A stretch of 64,000 nt of DNA. Origin: Pegea sp. RAD2-039. Lineage: Eukaryota > Chordata > Thaliacea > Salpida > Salpidae. The stretch's first letter is position 1; each line of letters opens with the position of its first letter. Of the stretch, positions 23,701-36,130 are shown in pieces. The position numbers and the translations under genes were made by a program. Below the pieces are notes generated by a model. The model worked only from the letters and a program-made list of their open reading frames with translations. It had not been told where the DNA came from and searched no databases. The DNA lies in contig JAQGEQ010000071.1 in assembly GCA_034620365.1 (NCBI GenBank), positions 1,302,001 through 1,366,000 of the forward strand, written 5' to 3'.

Positions 23701-26700
23701 TCAAACAACCCATCTTTCAAACAACACATTTACCGGTGAAAACATCCTTTTGTTTGCAGCAAACAAACCATCAACATTCAGAGAGGGAAAAACGACAAAG
23801 AAATAAAAAAATTAAACAATAACCTGTCATCATTGATACCATCTGAATTTTTCCGTGGTTTAAATAGAGGTGACGGATTTCAAATATTTATCAACGTTAC
23901 TTTCGTCATCCTTATCATTATCTAATAACTGCAGAAATATTTTAAATGTATAAAAATTATAAATTTGGCCTCAGTTCAAGCCGGAAAAGTATTTTTACTT
24001 GATTGATTAGATTTAAACAAAACTCTATGCTAGAAAACTATTTGTCTTATTTGCAATCAATTTAAGTTTCAGGTAATTAAATAGAATCAGATCATATAAC
24101 TAAACAATACGATTTGTAGATAATGGAAAATAGCTTCTTAGGACACACAAGCTTTTAATAGCTTCATTAGAACAAATGTATTTTGTAAAATTATAAAGCT
24201 CTAGCTTAGCAAAAAATTAAAAATGTATAAAAGCTAACTAAGAAATAAAATGACAAAATATGTGATATCTAAAAATAAATTACCCATTAAAGTGTAATTT
24301 TATTTTATTTTTACTTTGAAAAAGATATGATTTAAAACTTACAAATTTATTTGCTGCAGTCGGTTTAATACTATGACCTCAACGATGCACTAATATGTAA
24401 AACAAGGCTCAGTTCTAAATCTGTTTGGATGAATTTGATATCTAATCTGATTCTTCTTTGATAAATATCTTTGTACTTTTGAAACTTTCACTTGTAATCA
24501 ACACGATGACCAAAAATAGAAGAAAGTTTAGATGAAGAGGAAAGGCATGAAGATATCGGTGTTGTCCACAAGTGAAATTAGAGAAGAACAAATTATTTAA
24601 GATCACAAACGAACAAATTGTAAATATTGAAACATATATTTTTCGTCTCCAGTATCCAATCAACTTAATCTCTATTTTCCAAAGTGAAAATCTTTAAGTG
24701 CTGTAATTTTCCTAAATTATCGTCATCTACGTCATAAGCTAGTTCACTTCTAAACACAGCTTGTAATTCATTTGTTCATTATGAATTTAGTCAACTGATA
24801 TCCTTTTTGTGGTATGTTTGAGTTAATGAAGATACCCTCCTATTCTTCTATCTGTATTTAGTTCAGTTCAAATTAAGTGATAAAAACTCACAAGATCTTA
24901 AACAATAATTTCTGTCATGTGCTGACAATCAAACTTTTAGATTTATATGAAGTTTTTCAAAGATTAAAATCAAATCAAATTTAAGAGACATTTTAAAGCA
25001 GGCTAATGCTTGATCGAATATTGTGACAAACGAAGCATTTTAATAAATTTGCTTAAAAGCAATAAGCTCACAGTTAATTACATCAAGTACATGAAGTAAA
25101 AATCTTTACAAAAAATTTCAATTAAAATAAATAAACCAAGCTGGAAAGAAATCTTAACTTCTTAGTAATACCAGAAAAAATAAATAAACTACAAGGTGTT
25201 GGTAGCAGCAAGTTAATGAATAAATAAATAACTTAGTAGTTTGATAGCAAAGTATTATTTTTCGAATTGAATTACTACTTCTATTCAAATATTTTGTTTC
25301 TTAAATCAAATTATGAGTTATAAGTTAAATAATAAAATAACTAGTATCTAAAACACTCATCAAGGTTTGTTTACTTTTTTATATAAGTTGAACTAAACAC
25401 ATTTTTATTGCGATGATTTGTATGTGATGAAATCAAGTCCACTATGTTGTGATGTTATCCATCATTTTGCCAATGATTATTAGTAAAAGCTAGAAACTTG
25501 TTGAGGAACAGACTATGAAACAGCCAACAATGAAATGATTTATTTGCATTTAGTTGAATGAAAATAATAGCAATTGACCTAGTCTTTGTGAAAACTGCTG
25601 GAGCTGTTATATCATGAAGGAATTCTATAAAGCAAATACCTATAGAAAAAAACTTTATGATGTAAATATATGAAATTTCGGGTTTTTTCATGTTATGAAT
25701 TAATTGCATACTTAAAAGTCACATCGAGATTTTATAAAGAACTATTTACTTATCAGGACAATTACGTGTCCAAATTTGATAATTGTAAATTTGTAAGATT
25801 ATCAACAAAGCTCAGAATAAAATTTACATAAATATTTAATCTTTTTGATAATACCTAAGTTTATAAAATTTACTAAAATAATATGAAGAACAAATTACCA
25901 AAATCAAACAAAAGTTCTAATCGATACATTTTTAATCATGTTATTTCAAATGTCTCAACCACTGCCAAAGCAAGCAATAATAGGGATTATCTTACCTATA
26001 TTGTGTTTTTCAAACGCTTACCAGCTTTTTCTTTGTTATCGCATCAACTTAATTATATCAGGGCTGCATATCATATCCATGTTTGCTTAAATGTTTCAAT
26101 TCATTAATGCCTTTGTTGAAAGATGTTAAAGTACTTCGAACAGTTCTCACTTTTTCGAAGGTTTGATGATAAAAATATTTTTTTCTGTACCAATTGTGTT
26201 TTGATGATCAAATAAATACTTGAAGTAGAGTAAAAAAAGATTTCAGAGGAACAAATAAAGTCAAAACAAATAAAAATTAAGAGGTCCATTTACCTAATTC
26301 GACGATTTGATTCACATTAAATACACTTTCTATAGTGATACGTCGAAAACCTCTCTTTGAAGTTTATGTGAAAATAATCGAGAATGAATCAGTACTTCAC
26401 ATTTTAAACCTACTTAAAAAATCTTTTCCACTAGAATCTTACAGCTAAAGTTTATAACTAAATCAAAACAGTGAGATTAGTTTCTACCGTTCAATATCAT
26501 AACAACTAGGCTCGTCGTCAACAGAAGTTATTAACTATTTAGCACTAAAATCAGGTTCGATTGTTTTGGTGTAATTTGACTAATTCAATGTAAGAACGAG
26601 GAAAATATGTGAATGATTATGATGAAGTAGAAACCCTTCATTGATTTAAAAGATATCTGTAGCAGTTTAAGACTTTACCGTCTCAGCATACTATAGAGGC

Positions 26701-26806
26701 TGTGAGATTACGCGCGACTGATGATGCATCAAGAAACGATCATTATTACACAAGCATACAAAGAAAAGAGAAAAAGAGAAATGTGAAGGTTCTGCATGGG
26801 CAAAAC

Positions 26807-26850
26807 TGTAGCTTCTACCGGATAGCTTTTTCGTTTAGTTTGAAGCTACA
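26807..26850. repeat. Perfect 9-base inverted repeat in a GC-richer island
   Basis: TGTAGCTTC at 26807-26815 pairs with GAAGCTACA at 26842-26850, leaving a 26-base loop. It lies in an island (about 26690-27030) containing CpG-bearing pieces such as ACGCGCGA and a GGCGGGCTTGGGGAG stretch unlike the flanks. It could be a promoter-proximal element or a structured transcript; no function is assigned. Confidence 0.3.
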
Positions 26851-29800
26851 CATGTACTACTCGTGCAGCACACACATGCTGTTGATGATATGTTCGCCTA
26901 TTCGCAAGGTGTAACGAGCAAGCAAGAAGGGGCTGCAGTGGCTGTTTGGCGGGCTTGGGGAGTTTGAAATCAGTGTAGCGTAAAGAAACAAAAGAATAAG
27001 GCAAAAAGGCAACATCAAACTGCTAAGATGCGCTTTTAACGGTGCTTCTAATGATTATTTATGACTTTTGCACATTGATATAACTAATATCGGGATCAAA
27101 AGGTGAAGCAACGATATCTACAATTCTTAATGTTTGACATTTTAAGAGTTAACACTTAAAAACGCTTCAACAAAGAGAAGATCATTTCTCTTTATTTGAT
27201 ATTTTTCATTTCACATTCACTATGATGTTTCAGAGTATAATGTTAGTCGAATTTTTATTTGATTTTCAGCTTAGCTAAAACATACTATTAGCTACCACTT
27301 AAAAAATTAATGTAATCGTTATCTGATAAATCTGTCATCGAGATAACAGCTAAGTTTCTTAAATGACAGGTAGAAACTAAAAATGGGCTAGATGCCATTT
27401 CTTCAAGAAAAAAGTGACTGGCTTCTAAGATAAACAAATTCAAGGCATTTACAAAATAACGTCATTTTTCTAAAAATATTCTTTTTGCAAGTTATTATGA
27501 AATTGAAGACCTCTCCCTTAATAAGAGCTGTATGATGATAAAAGGGTTTTTGTTTTGATGCGTTTAATTTCCAACATACGTTTAAGAAAAAAATGAAAAT
27601 GTGATTGCTTCAAAGATTGGAAATGATTGTTATCATAACATCATTCACTTTATTGAACTTTATATTCATATTAAATAAATTTATCAGTTGTCTATTAATA
27701 CCTTGAAATATTTGAGTTAGCTTAAGGTTAGACAATATAAACATTTTTGATGTTGTTTTTAGCTTTTATTTATGTACATTTGAACAAAAGTGAAAACTTT
27801 CAACATAAAAACAACTTAAAATAATAAAAGGTTGTTCTATCCATGAAGGTATACTTGATTTTTAAAATTAATTGACCTTCAACAGTGTTCGTCCAATACT
27901 ACAATAAAAATGTTGATTTGTAGCACCATCAACACTAAATTTCATCCTATGTAAAGCGCAGCAGTTTATTCAAACACCACTCTGGTCAATTTACCTTCAT
28001 CTGCAAAATTCCTCAACTAACAAAACCAAGCGTGTCTACTACTTGATAGCCGAGGGTACTTAAAAGACGCGTAATTGCGTGCAGCAAACCATCTATCCTT
28101 ACAGAAGCGAGTATGATCATTAGAAAAATATTTTTTAATTTGTTGTTATGCCATAATATTACAATTTACAAGCGCCAAAAATGTACAATTAAAATCTAAG
28201 ATGAAAAACTAACATGTACTAATTAAACCGACATTAGTAAAAATTAAAATTTTAGTTGGAAGCTCAAAAAATAGTTTGTATTTATTTAATACTAGAAAGC
28301 AATTTAACAGATAAAAGATTGATTTCAAAGAATTTTTTGAATAGTAAATTCGTTTGCACGTTTCTGTGATTTATTTACAATGATCTTATGTCTTTGGAAA
28401 ATATTATACTTATTTGTCAGAAGCAAACTGTTTACTGATAAAGATTTCACAATACTTTAAAATCTTTTAAAATTGGTAAAATACTTTTTTAATTAAAGTA
28501 AATTAATATTGATAAAAACTGCTCATATAAGCTATAATGTTTTTCAAATTGTTTGTGTTTCGGCTTAGCTACTGTAAGCTTGCTTTCATAAATTTAGATC
28601 TTGATTTTTAGAAAACTGTTTTACTTTTTCGTTCCTAACAATTTTCTCAGAAGGTGAATGCAACTTATTTAGAAATATACCTTTTAGCAAAATTTCTTGA
28701 TTTGAATTTAGCTATTTGAACTGGTTAGTAGAACAAGTATGTATTTCTATGTTTCTCTACAAAGATAAATTTTAGAGATTTATGATTTCTGTGTAAAAAT
28801 GAGATTTTTAGAAAAAATTAGAAAAATAATTTTGCAAAAGAGGGCTCATTAGTAGATACCGACTAATTATGGTTTAAATCAGTCATCGTATATAAATTCT
28901 ATCCACATTTTCTTGTAAATTTTGTATTGTAATTCTTCGCATTAAGAAAATGATTTTAAAAAATTCGTTTTATTTACTTATTAGACGATTAAAAATAGTT
29001 TCCTATCTAATTATGAAAGTTTTGAAATGTTTTGAGAAGTATATTATTATCTGAAGGTTCTATTTTTAAGTAATTATTTTTTTGTTATAATCAACTGGTT
29101 TAAAATAAGACTTATAAACCAAATCTCATCTTGCTTCTAATTTTAACTTTTAGTGTTTAATTTTATTATACGCCTAATGAATATTTATAATAAATTTAAA
29201 AGATATGTGAAATGATTTTTTATTCAGAAAAAAATGGTAATTACTTTTTCAATTAAGCTTTGAAATTTTTGGAAAAGCATCTTATAAAAGAGGTAAGCTT
29301 AAACGTTTTGCAGCTTTATAAACTAAATGGTTTTGTATTATTTTTCAGTTCTTCTTGGTCTAGTTTTTCACATATTAGGCTTATAACTTAAGTAGTATAA
29401 ACATTTTAAGAAAGCTAAAAGTTAGTGGAAATTGTAAACACACCAGTCAATTGTAAGCATTTGTTAAACAGTTTTTCAAATCTTTGTTTTAAAACAGACC
29501 ATTTTACAAATATTTCAAGTTACAATTCAATTTTACAGTTTCATGATGTAAGTTGGTATTAGCAATTTTTGTGATCTTTTTGTTCTAGTTATTTAGCAAA
29601 TATTAAGTATATCAAACTCTAACACCGAAGACAAATTTTGTCCGGAATATTTCAATGAATTACTGTTTGCTGTTTGTATTTTAATAAATAAGTCTAAGTA
29701 TTTTATTTAAAATTTCTTAATGTTCATATAATTAAGTCTTCATCAATTGACAAAAGTTTGAGGTTTATTTTCACATAAAATAGTTTGAAAAAAAATTTAA

Positions 29801-31198
29801 AATAAACGGTTAACTAAAAGTTTATTTTTGATCTTTTTCCAATTTTTTCATTTATTTCTTTAACTACATAATTATCATAGAGTAAAAATATAAAAAATAT
29901 ATTTGTAAATCAACAAATAACAAAATCTAAATTTGATATTAAGGACTGACTGAAAGGTAGATAGTTTGTTTAGTTGTATATATTCGTACTGTTGCATTAA
30001 ATTAGAAAGTTTTATTTAAATGATATCATAAGTGATACTTAAAATGGTTTAAATGCCTGAAAATTATTGTAATGTAGGAATACTTTAATCGTGAGAACCT
30101 TACATTTATTATTTGATGCTCACCACTTTATCTGCAGCTTTAGAACATGTAAATCTAATCACTTATAACTACATAATTTAGATGCCATTATTTATTGGAT
30201 ATTTTTATGGAACTTATAAATTGTTCGTTGTTGAAAAGCTAAAAACAAGTAAACATCTTCATATCATCAAGACAAATAAAAGTATCGTTTGTTTCCGTTT
30301 TTTTGCTGCATTTTTAAATTCTATTATTGTGAGCCGAAAATTTATTTTTTAAACAAACCTATTTTATAAACTTTGAAACTATAGAAGTTGATGAAAATAT
30401 GATATAATCAGCACAATAAAAAAAAGTTTTATTGAAGACATCAAAAGGAATGATTTAAGGAAATCTTAATAAAATATAAATATAACTTCATGTGTTAATA
30501 TAGATATACGAAACTCAAATTATCTATTCAGTTTATATTAGCTTAAAATGAAAACATTAAAATCTCATTTATTTATTTTCTGCTCTTACAAGAAACTTAT
30601 TTATCACAAGTAAACAGCTTAGAAAAAATGAAAAATTACTTAAAAATGTTAACCATAAAACTTTAATCGCATTATCTAAAAATAATACAAATTAAAGTAA
30701 ATAATTCTACAATTTAGTAGTGTTCTATTTGAAGCTAGAATTTAGAAGCTTCAAAAAGTAAAATGTTTAGTTAGTTTCAATAAGTTTTAAATTTAATCAC
30801 AAAAACTTAATTTGTTAATTAATCTCAATATTTATGATGATTTATATTAAATATTATTTATAATGTATCAACTGGTTAAAATTGACATCTTATATTTGCC
30901 GCTCAAGCAACAAATTCTTGATAGAAACTTTTTACTTGAATTATACAGTTGTCATTAAAAGACAAATGAAAATATACAAAAGATTTGAATGTTTACATTG
31001 GGTGGTGAGAGAAACCTTTACCATCAATAGTAAAATATGATACATTATGATGAGTTTTATTTGCGTTTATTCTGTTTAACTGTACAAATAAAAACAAGGT
31101 AAAGGCACAATAAATAGAAAATTAAAAGATTAAAAACTGCTGATACAAAAAAGCAAAAGGTTTTTATCAGCTTAAATAGCAGGCCTCACACTGAAGCC

Positions 31199-31363
31199 AT
31201 GAGTCAGATCGACAGAAAACAAATAAACAATTTGTGTGAACACATCAAAAAGAAGAAAGAAAAAAAAAAGAAGAAACAGGCCTGGTACAATAATATAGCT
31301 AAAAGAAAAATAAGCAGTTTTGACTTGGGTTGTTGCCGCAAAAACCTTTTGCGCTTCAACTAA
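31199..31363 (+). CDS. Small Lys-rich open frame (54 aa), unrecognised
   Basis: ATG to TAA with 54 codons: MSQIDRKQINNLCEHI, a run of Lys with some Glu, then QAWYNNIAKRKISS and FDLGCCRKNLLRFN. The region is less AT-rich than its flanks, and the residues outside the Lys run look varied. There is no family match and no clear splice partner. The Lys run comes from an A/G-rich tract that could be noncoding. It lies about 900 bases past the 3' end of the CCN gene on the opposite strand. Confidence 0.2.
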   Translation: MSQIDRKQINNLCEHIKKKKEKKKKKQAWYNNIAKRKISSFDLGCCRKNLLRFN

Positions 31364-32083
31364 CAGATCTTGATAAACGTTGATTAGTAGCGCCTGCTAT
31401 TGCATTTCTAACAATCAGTAATGCTTGTTATTAAATGAAATGTCGATGGCAGTATTAGGAAGGGTTATGCTTATTAGTTAACTTTGAAGGGACACACAAC
31501 AATAATAGTTTTGAATGCACGTTACTTAAAACACCGCAACACACAGTTTAAACAATATTTATCGTAATGTTTATCGGTATTTTTTAAGTATTTTACAAGT
31601 TAAAAGCGAATATAAAAAAAGATTTGCCCAGAGGCTCCTTTTTGAATCTTGTAAAAGACCTCTGGTCAATTTACATAACTCAAATTTAAACTAAGTACAA
31701 GTACGTAAGCAAGAAAAGAACATTCATAAAATATCAAAACCTTTTTGATTTAAGTTTTGGTAAAAACATGGACTGGTAATGAAGCAGGTGCGTCTTACAC
31801 TTTACTTGCTTTCAGAAAAAGCTGTTTTAGCATCCAGATAAGAAAGAATACTTTAAGAAGATATTAAGAACTATCGCTTAAAGCATTTTTTAAAAATGTC
31901 AGCTGATGTTGATATAGGAGATAGCCAGGCAGTAAAACTTTGATTCTCCATGAAGGGTGTTAAAAAAAAGATGGTTAAATCGAACAAGTTATCAGATAAC
32001 TTAAAAAAGCGTAAAAATATTTTGTAGCGAGCCCAATACTTTATATTAAAGGTGATTGCGATAGAAAGAGAACTTGAAGCAAG

Positions 32084-32089
32084 TTTATT
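32084..32089 (-). terminator. Poly(A) signal AATAAA
   Basis: Minus-strand hexamer about 207 bases beyond the CCN stop at 32296, suitably placed to end that transcript. Confidence 0.35.
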
Positions 32090-32295
32090 TAAGTTAGTTG
32101 TAAGAAAAGTGAAATGTTGTCTTCAAGCTGCAGCTTGAGAACCTGATTAAAAGTGGAATAAATGCAAAGCTTGCGTCATTAATTTAAGCTAAAAGTCTAT
32201 GATGACAATATAAAAGTTGAAAGATAAAGAAGAATATAGAGATAATTGTGTATATACTTAACTCATATTCAGGTAACAAATCATAGATAACAAGT

Positions 32296-35200
32296 TTAAG
32301 AAAAACGATGAAGATTATGACTGTTTGAGTTACGGGTATTAAAAGCTTTTCCATACTTTCGTCTCTTTAAAGATTTATTTCTATTGACACAATGCTTTGT
32401 GCACTGGCAACTTCTGATAACCAACAATTTTTTTCTGAGAGTTCGACCATCGGGACAGTAGAAGTCGACAGAGGTGGTACGAGTCAGTTTTGGCGTGCAA
32501 CATTTGCTAAAAGAAAAATATTTGGTAAATTTTTTAGAAAAATAACTCATAATTAAAATCAAATTAGATAATTACTATGACCACTTTATTAGAAGCGCTT
32601 TCAAATTAGGCTGAACAATCTATGCAATGAATGTTTTGTAAAACTTACTTAGTATCATGATGACACAGCCCACAATATCTAGGACGAAATTTTCTAATAC
32701 TAGTGCAGCCGATATAGGTGATAACTTCTCGTTTGCTTTGTTTGCGTTGCTTTAAACATTGCCGCTTCTGTAATATAAAAACTGTTTTCAATTTGAGCTT
32801 AACAAAATAACTTTTTCAAATTTGATCATTTTTTTGAGACTTAAATAGTTTAAAAACATAAATTTAAATTTTTTTGTAATCTAAAATATCGGGAAAAATA
32901 ATATTAGAATTAAAATTTTACTAATACTTTGTTCCAAATGTTATTTTTTTGAGTTACTCGACATCTTTTAACTTATGTGGTTGTTTTTCAAAAAAAGATC
33001 TAACTGAGCCACTTATTAGGCATTTATTTGTAATTTTTAACTTGATACACGGAGAGGTTTCTTTAATGCTATTACAATATTTTAACAAATAACTTTGAAT
33101 TCCATTGTGGTTAGACTTTTTATAGCAGATTATATTTCAATTGTAATTACACTTAGGGAAAATTTTAATAATATATCTAACCACTAATAATGTACAAGCT
33201 TCATAAATTTAAACTCAAGCAAAAAACTTCAAAATTTAAAAAAATATATCAATTAGCAAATAATTGTAGTTGAATGAGCCTTTTCGGGGCTTATGTAACA
33301 CTTTTTTCTACTTATATTAAATTCTTTTTAACATTTTACAGGCTTATAAAAGGTAAAGAGGTACAAAAACATTTTATTGGTTAAAACTAGAGTTTGTACA
33401 TCAATTTGTAATTATTACAACTAAGTATGTTAGAAATTTGGTGAAATCGCTGCTACTCATATTTCATTCTTTTACTTTTAAGCCGCCTCAAAATGTTTAG
33501 AAATATTTTCGAAATATTTTTTATTGTAGTAGTTTTAACAATAAGAATTAAATTAATCTTTTAAAGTTGTCATATTGATTCGGAACCCTTAATATTTACA
33601 CAGCTAAATGATTAGGAAAGTGTTGTCGAGCCTTTGTTTTGCCAGCATAGCTCAACAACAGTACGCTACATTTTAAAGTAACCTTTTTTATGAAGTCTTT
33701 TCGCTTTTTGCGTAATTACTCTACTTTAGGAGAAGAGATGTAAAGTGCAAAACGTGATGTAAATAAAATATGAGTGATGGAGATATCTTTTATTCTAAAA
33801 ATCTAGCTCTATTGAATTGTTTCAAATGAATTAGAATAAAAATCAGACAAGTTTTATCAACTTGTTGAAGGATTTAAAACGTCAGTTTGTAAAACGAATT
33901 GAAAAAATCGACAAACCTGTGGTATTATGACGTTTTGGAGATCTGAGCAAGGTCGAAGGTTACAAAGTCGAGTCTGACGCTCAATTTTGCAATCAAAATT
34001 GCTGTTTGACATTCTTGTTGAAACTCCTAAACCGCAAGTTTTGGAACAAGAAGTCCAGGCTGTAGCTTTGCTTTGGCAGAGCTGTGCGTTGTTGTAAGAT
34101 TGAATTTCTATTGAAATAACATAAAACTTGTTGAAAAAAATCATATGTCAACAACCAAAATTATTTGTTAAATATTATGATAAAACCGGATAATTTAAAG
34201 TCTACCTGCTTTTAATTTTATAAATAATACATAAAAATAAATAAACAATTAGCTTTTAATACTCAATTTTACAAACACCTCTAAAAATTTTAATTGAGTA
34301 AGAATATCAACTGATTGACAAATGCTGTTTGCTTTGCAAAGAACTTTGCAACTTATAATTGTTTTTTTATTGGTGCTGATTTTATATTGTTCTCAAATGA
34401 TTTGGAAACTACTACAAAAAAGTTGCGCTTTATAAAACATTAAAGCTTTTTAGGATGTAGTGAAAAATAGTGAAGAAAAGGTGAAAAGATACTTTTAACC
34501 TTTTGTGGAAAATATTTTTCTATTAAAATTCATTTAATGAATAAAAAATTAATGACAGTAAAAAGCCAGCTGAGTCAGCATCCGGTAAGTTTAAAAATAA
34601 TAACTTGCTAGCATTTATTGCAAGAAATTCTTCACAATTCTTATTGCTTCGTTTAACTCATTTAATTAACTTTAATTGTTGAAATGAGCTTGCTTTAATA
34701 TTTTGTAAAACTTAGGAAATAGAAAATTTGTTTATAAGCTTGATTCGAACAAAATATGTAGATAAAAATGTCAGCAATGGCAACTATCTACAGTTTTATT
34801 ACTTCTAGTTTTTAAGAACTTTTTTAAGTAGGAACCACAAATCATATTCAAAAAGCAAAGATTTAACAACAACAGAAGTTTCCACTTAAAGTATTTGTAG
34901 TTTACTTTAGAGTAATTTTCTACTTTTTAATCTTCCAATTAAATTTTTTAGCCGTTTATATATAGCAATGTCAGAAATTGTTGTAATTATACTACATAAT
35001 GTTTCTAAATTATAGACAAATTTTTTTTATAATAAGTTTGTTATTTTCAACAAAGTTTTGGTTGCTCTATTGATTATTTGGTTATAGCATCACCGAGTAA
35101 CAATAAATATTTAATAATATTTGTGGCTTCCATTTAACCTTTACATTGACTTTTTAAATTCTATTTGCTTTTGCATTGTCAAGTTTTTAATGACTTACAC

Positions 35201-36130
35201 GAAACTAAAACTAAAAGTTCAATATTCTTACCGTGTATATCTCCAGGAAGGATATTGTTTTCTAATGAATCCACTTCATCTAACAAATGAAGTCCGTATA
35301 AGCTATTTTCATCATGTTCTTGTTCAAAAGGTGTCAATCGGTAATCAAGTAATTCGTCTCCAACATCACCAATGTCTTCATCATAGATGATATTGTCCGA
35401 AATCTCATTGCTATGACTATAAGTGACTTCTTTTGTCAAATCGTGAATTGGCTCCCCGCACTCCCAACGCGGGCAACACTCGCCAGGAACTTCAACCATA
35501 AACGCATTGGGACACTCTATTGGATCAGGAATCCAAGCTTCGACTGGACAAGTTGGCATACATCCGCTGTACCCTTCAAAGCACCAACATTTCTCCTTAC
35601 AAGAAATTTCCCAAACTTCACCACTTGGGATCACCCTCCCGTTGACAAGACACGATTTTCCCATCCTCACTGTAAATCCAAAAACATTGAAGAAGTCTTA
35701 CGATGAATTTTCAGGACTCACCTTTACATATGCCAAAATCTCCATCATGAGAAGCAGCAAAGTCACAATACAAAGAATGAGCCGGATCACAAATCTTCTC
35801 GTTAAGATCACATGATTGACCTTCTTGACGCGCACACACCATACAACAATTGCATCCATCTTTAATCAAACTTTCACCAATTGGACAGCTAGTTGGTTCC
35901 TCAGTACAATCACACTGATGTGGGCACAAAGTTGCTGAGATCTATATGAAAGTATTTCATGTTTTGAAAATGGTTTCGGACTCTTTCTAGTATTTTCAGT
36001 ATTTTTCTTATTTACTTTCATTCAAATAAAATTTCCAAACTAATTATGGAAAATGTACCAAAAGTAAATGAATAAAAGTAGTTACCTGATTAATTGACAG
36101 GATGACTAGAATAATCTTGATTAAATCCAT
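32296..36130 (-). CDS. CCN-family matricellular protein (6 exons, ~407 aa)
   Basis: Exons: 36130-36086, 35941-35722, 35669-35232, 34107-33917, 32767-32649, 32506-32296; every junction is GT-AG and in phase. The product has the full CCN order. Signal peptide MDLIKIILVILS (1-19). IGFBP module (about 20-88) with CPHQCDC and the diagnostic GCNCCMVC. VWC module (95-159) with CWCFEGYSGC and CCPRWEC. TSP1 module (245-288) with WTSCSKTCGLGVSTR. C-terminal cystine knot (302-377) with GCTSIRKFRPRYCGLC, then KCCTP, FYCPDG and SCQCTKHC. CCN proteins (CYR61, CTGF, NOV, WISP) are secreted matrix proteins that bind integrins, heparan sulfate and growth factors. The VWC-TSP1 hinge here is about 85 residues, very rich in Asp and Glu, and makes the protein longer than the usual 340-380. 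Each module is coded by its own exon, with the CT module split in two. A basic tail (SLKRRKYGKAF) follows the knot. Confidence 0.93.

Larger units (their letters stand above)
20741..32083. other. Long gene-poor A/T-rich interval
   Basis: About 11 kb with no gene I can support apart from a small frame at 31199-31363. Less AT-rich islands occur near 26690-27030, 27890-28110 and 31180-31460, and could be promoters, small exons or noncoding transcripts. A hydrophobic minus-strand frame at 24442-24663 and a possible short acidic exon at about 23864-23929 (LLDNDKDDESNVDKYLKS) were examined; no well-supported splice joins them. Confidence 0.3.

Noticed and set aside
24442-24663. Minus-strand hydrophobic 73-codon frame, possibly joined to a short acidic exon at about 23929-23864
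   Set aside because: Residues are dominated by F, L, I and S as in translated A/T-rich noncoding DNA. No donor of good quality gives the phase required by the downstream segment.
25455-25709. Minus-strand 84-codon frame
   Set aside because: No family resemblance, no splice partners, and frames of this length are expected by chance in 64 kb of this composition.
27979-31675. Shared 15-mer CTCTGGTCAATTTAC near 27980 and 31670
   Set aside because: Flanks do not match, and one such coincidence is expected in a window of this size and composition.
35413-35815. Two overlapping plus-strand frames of about 100 codons
   Set aside because: They are antisense shadows of the VWC and IGFBP exons of the CCN gene.
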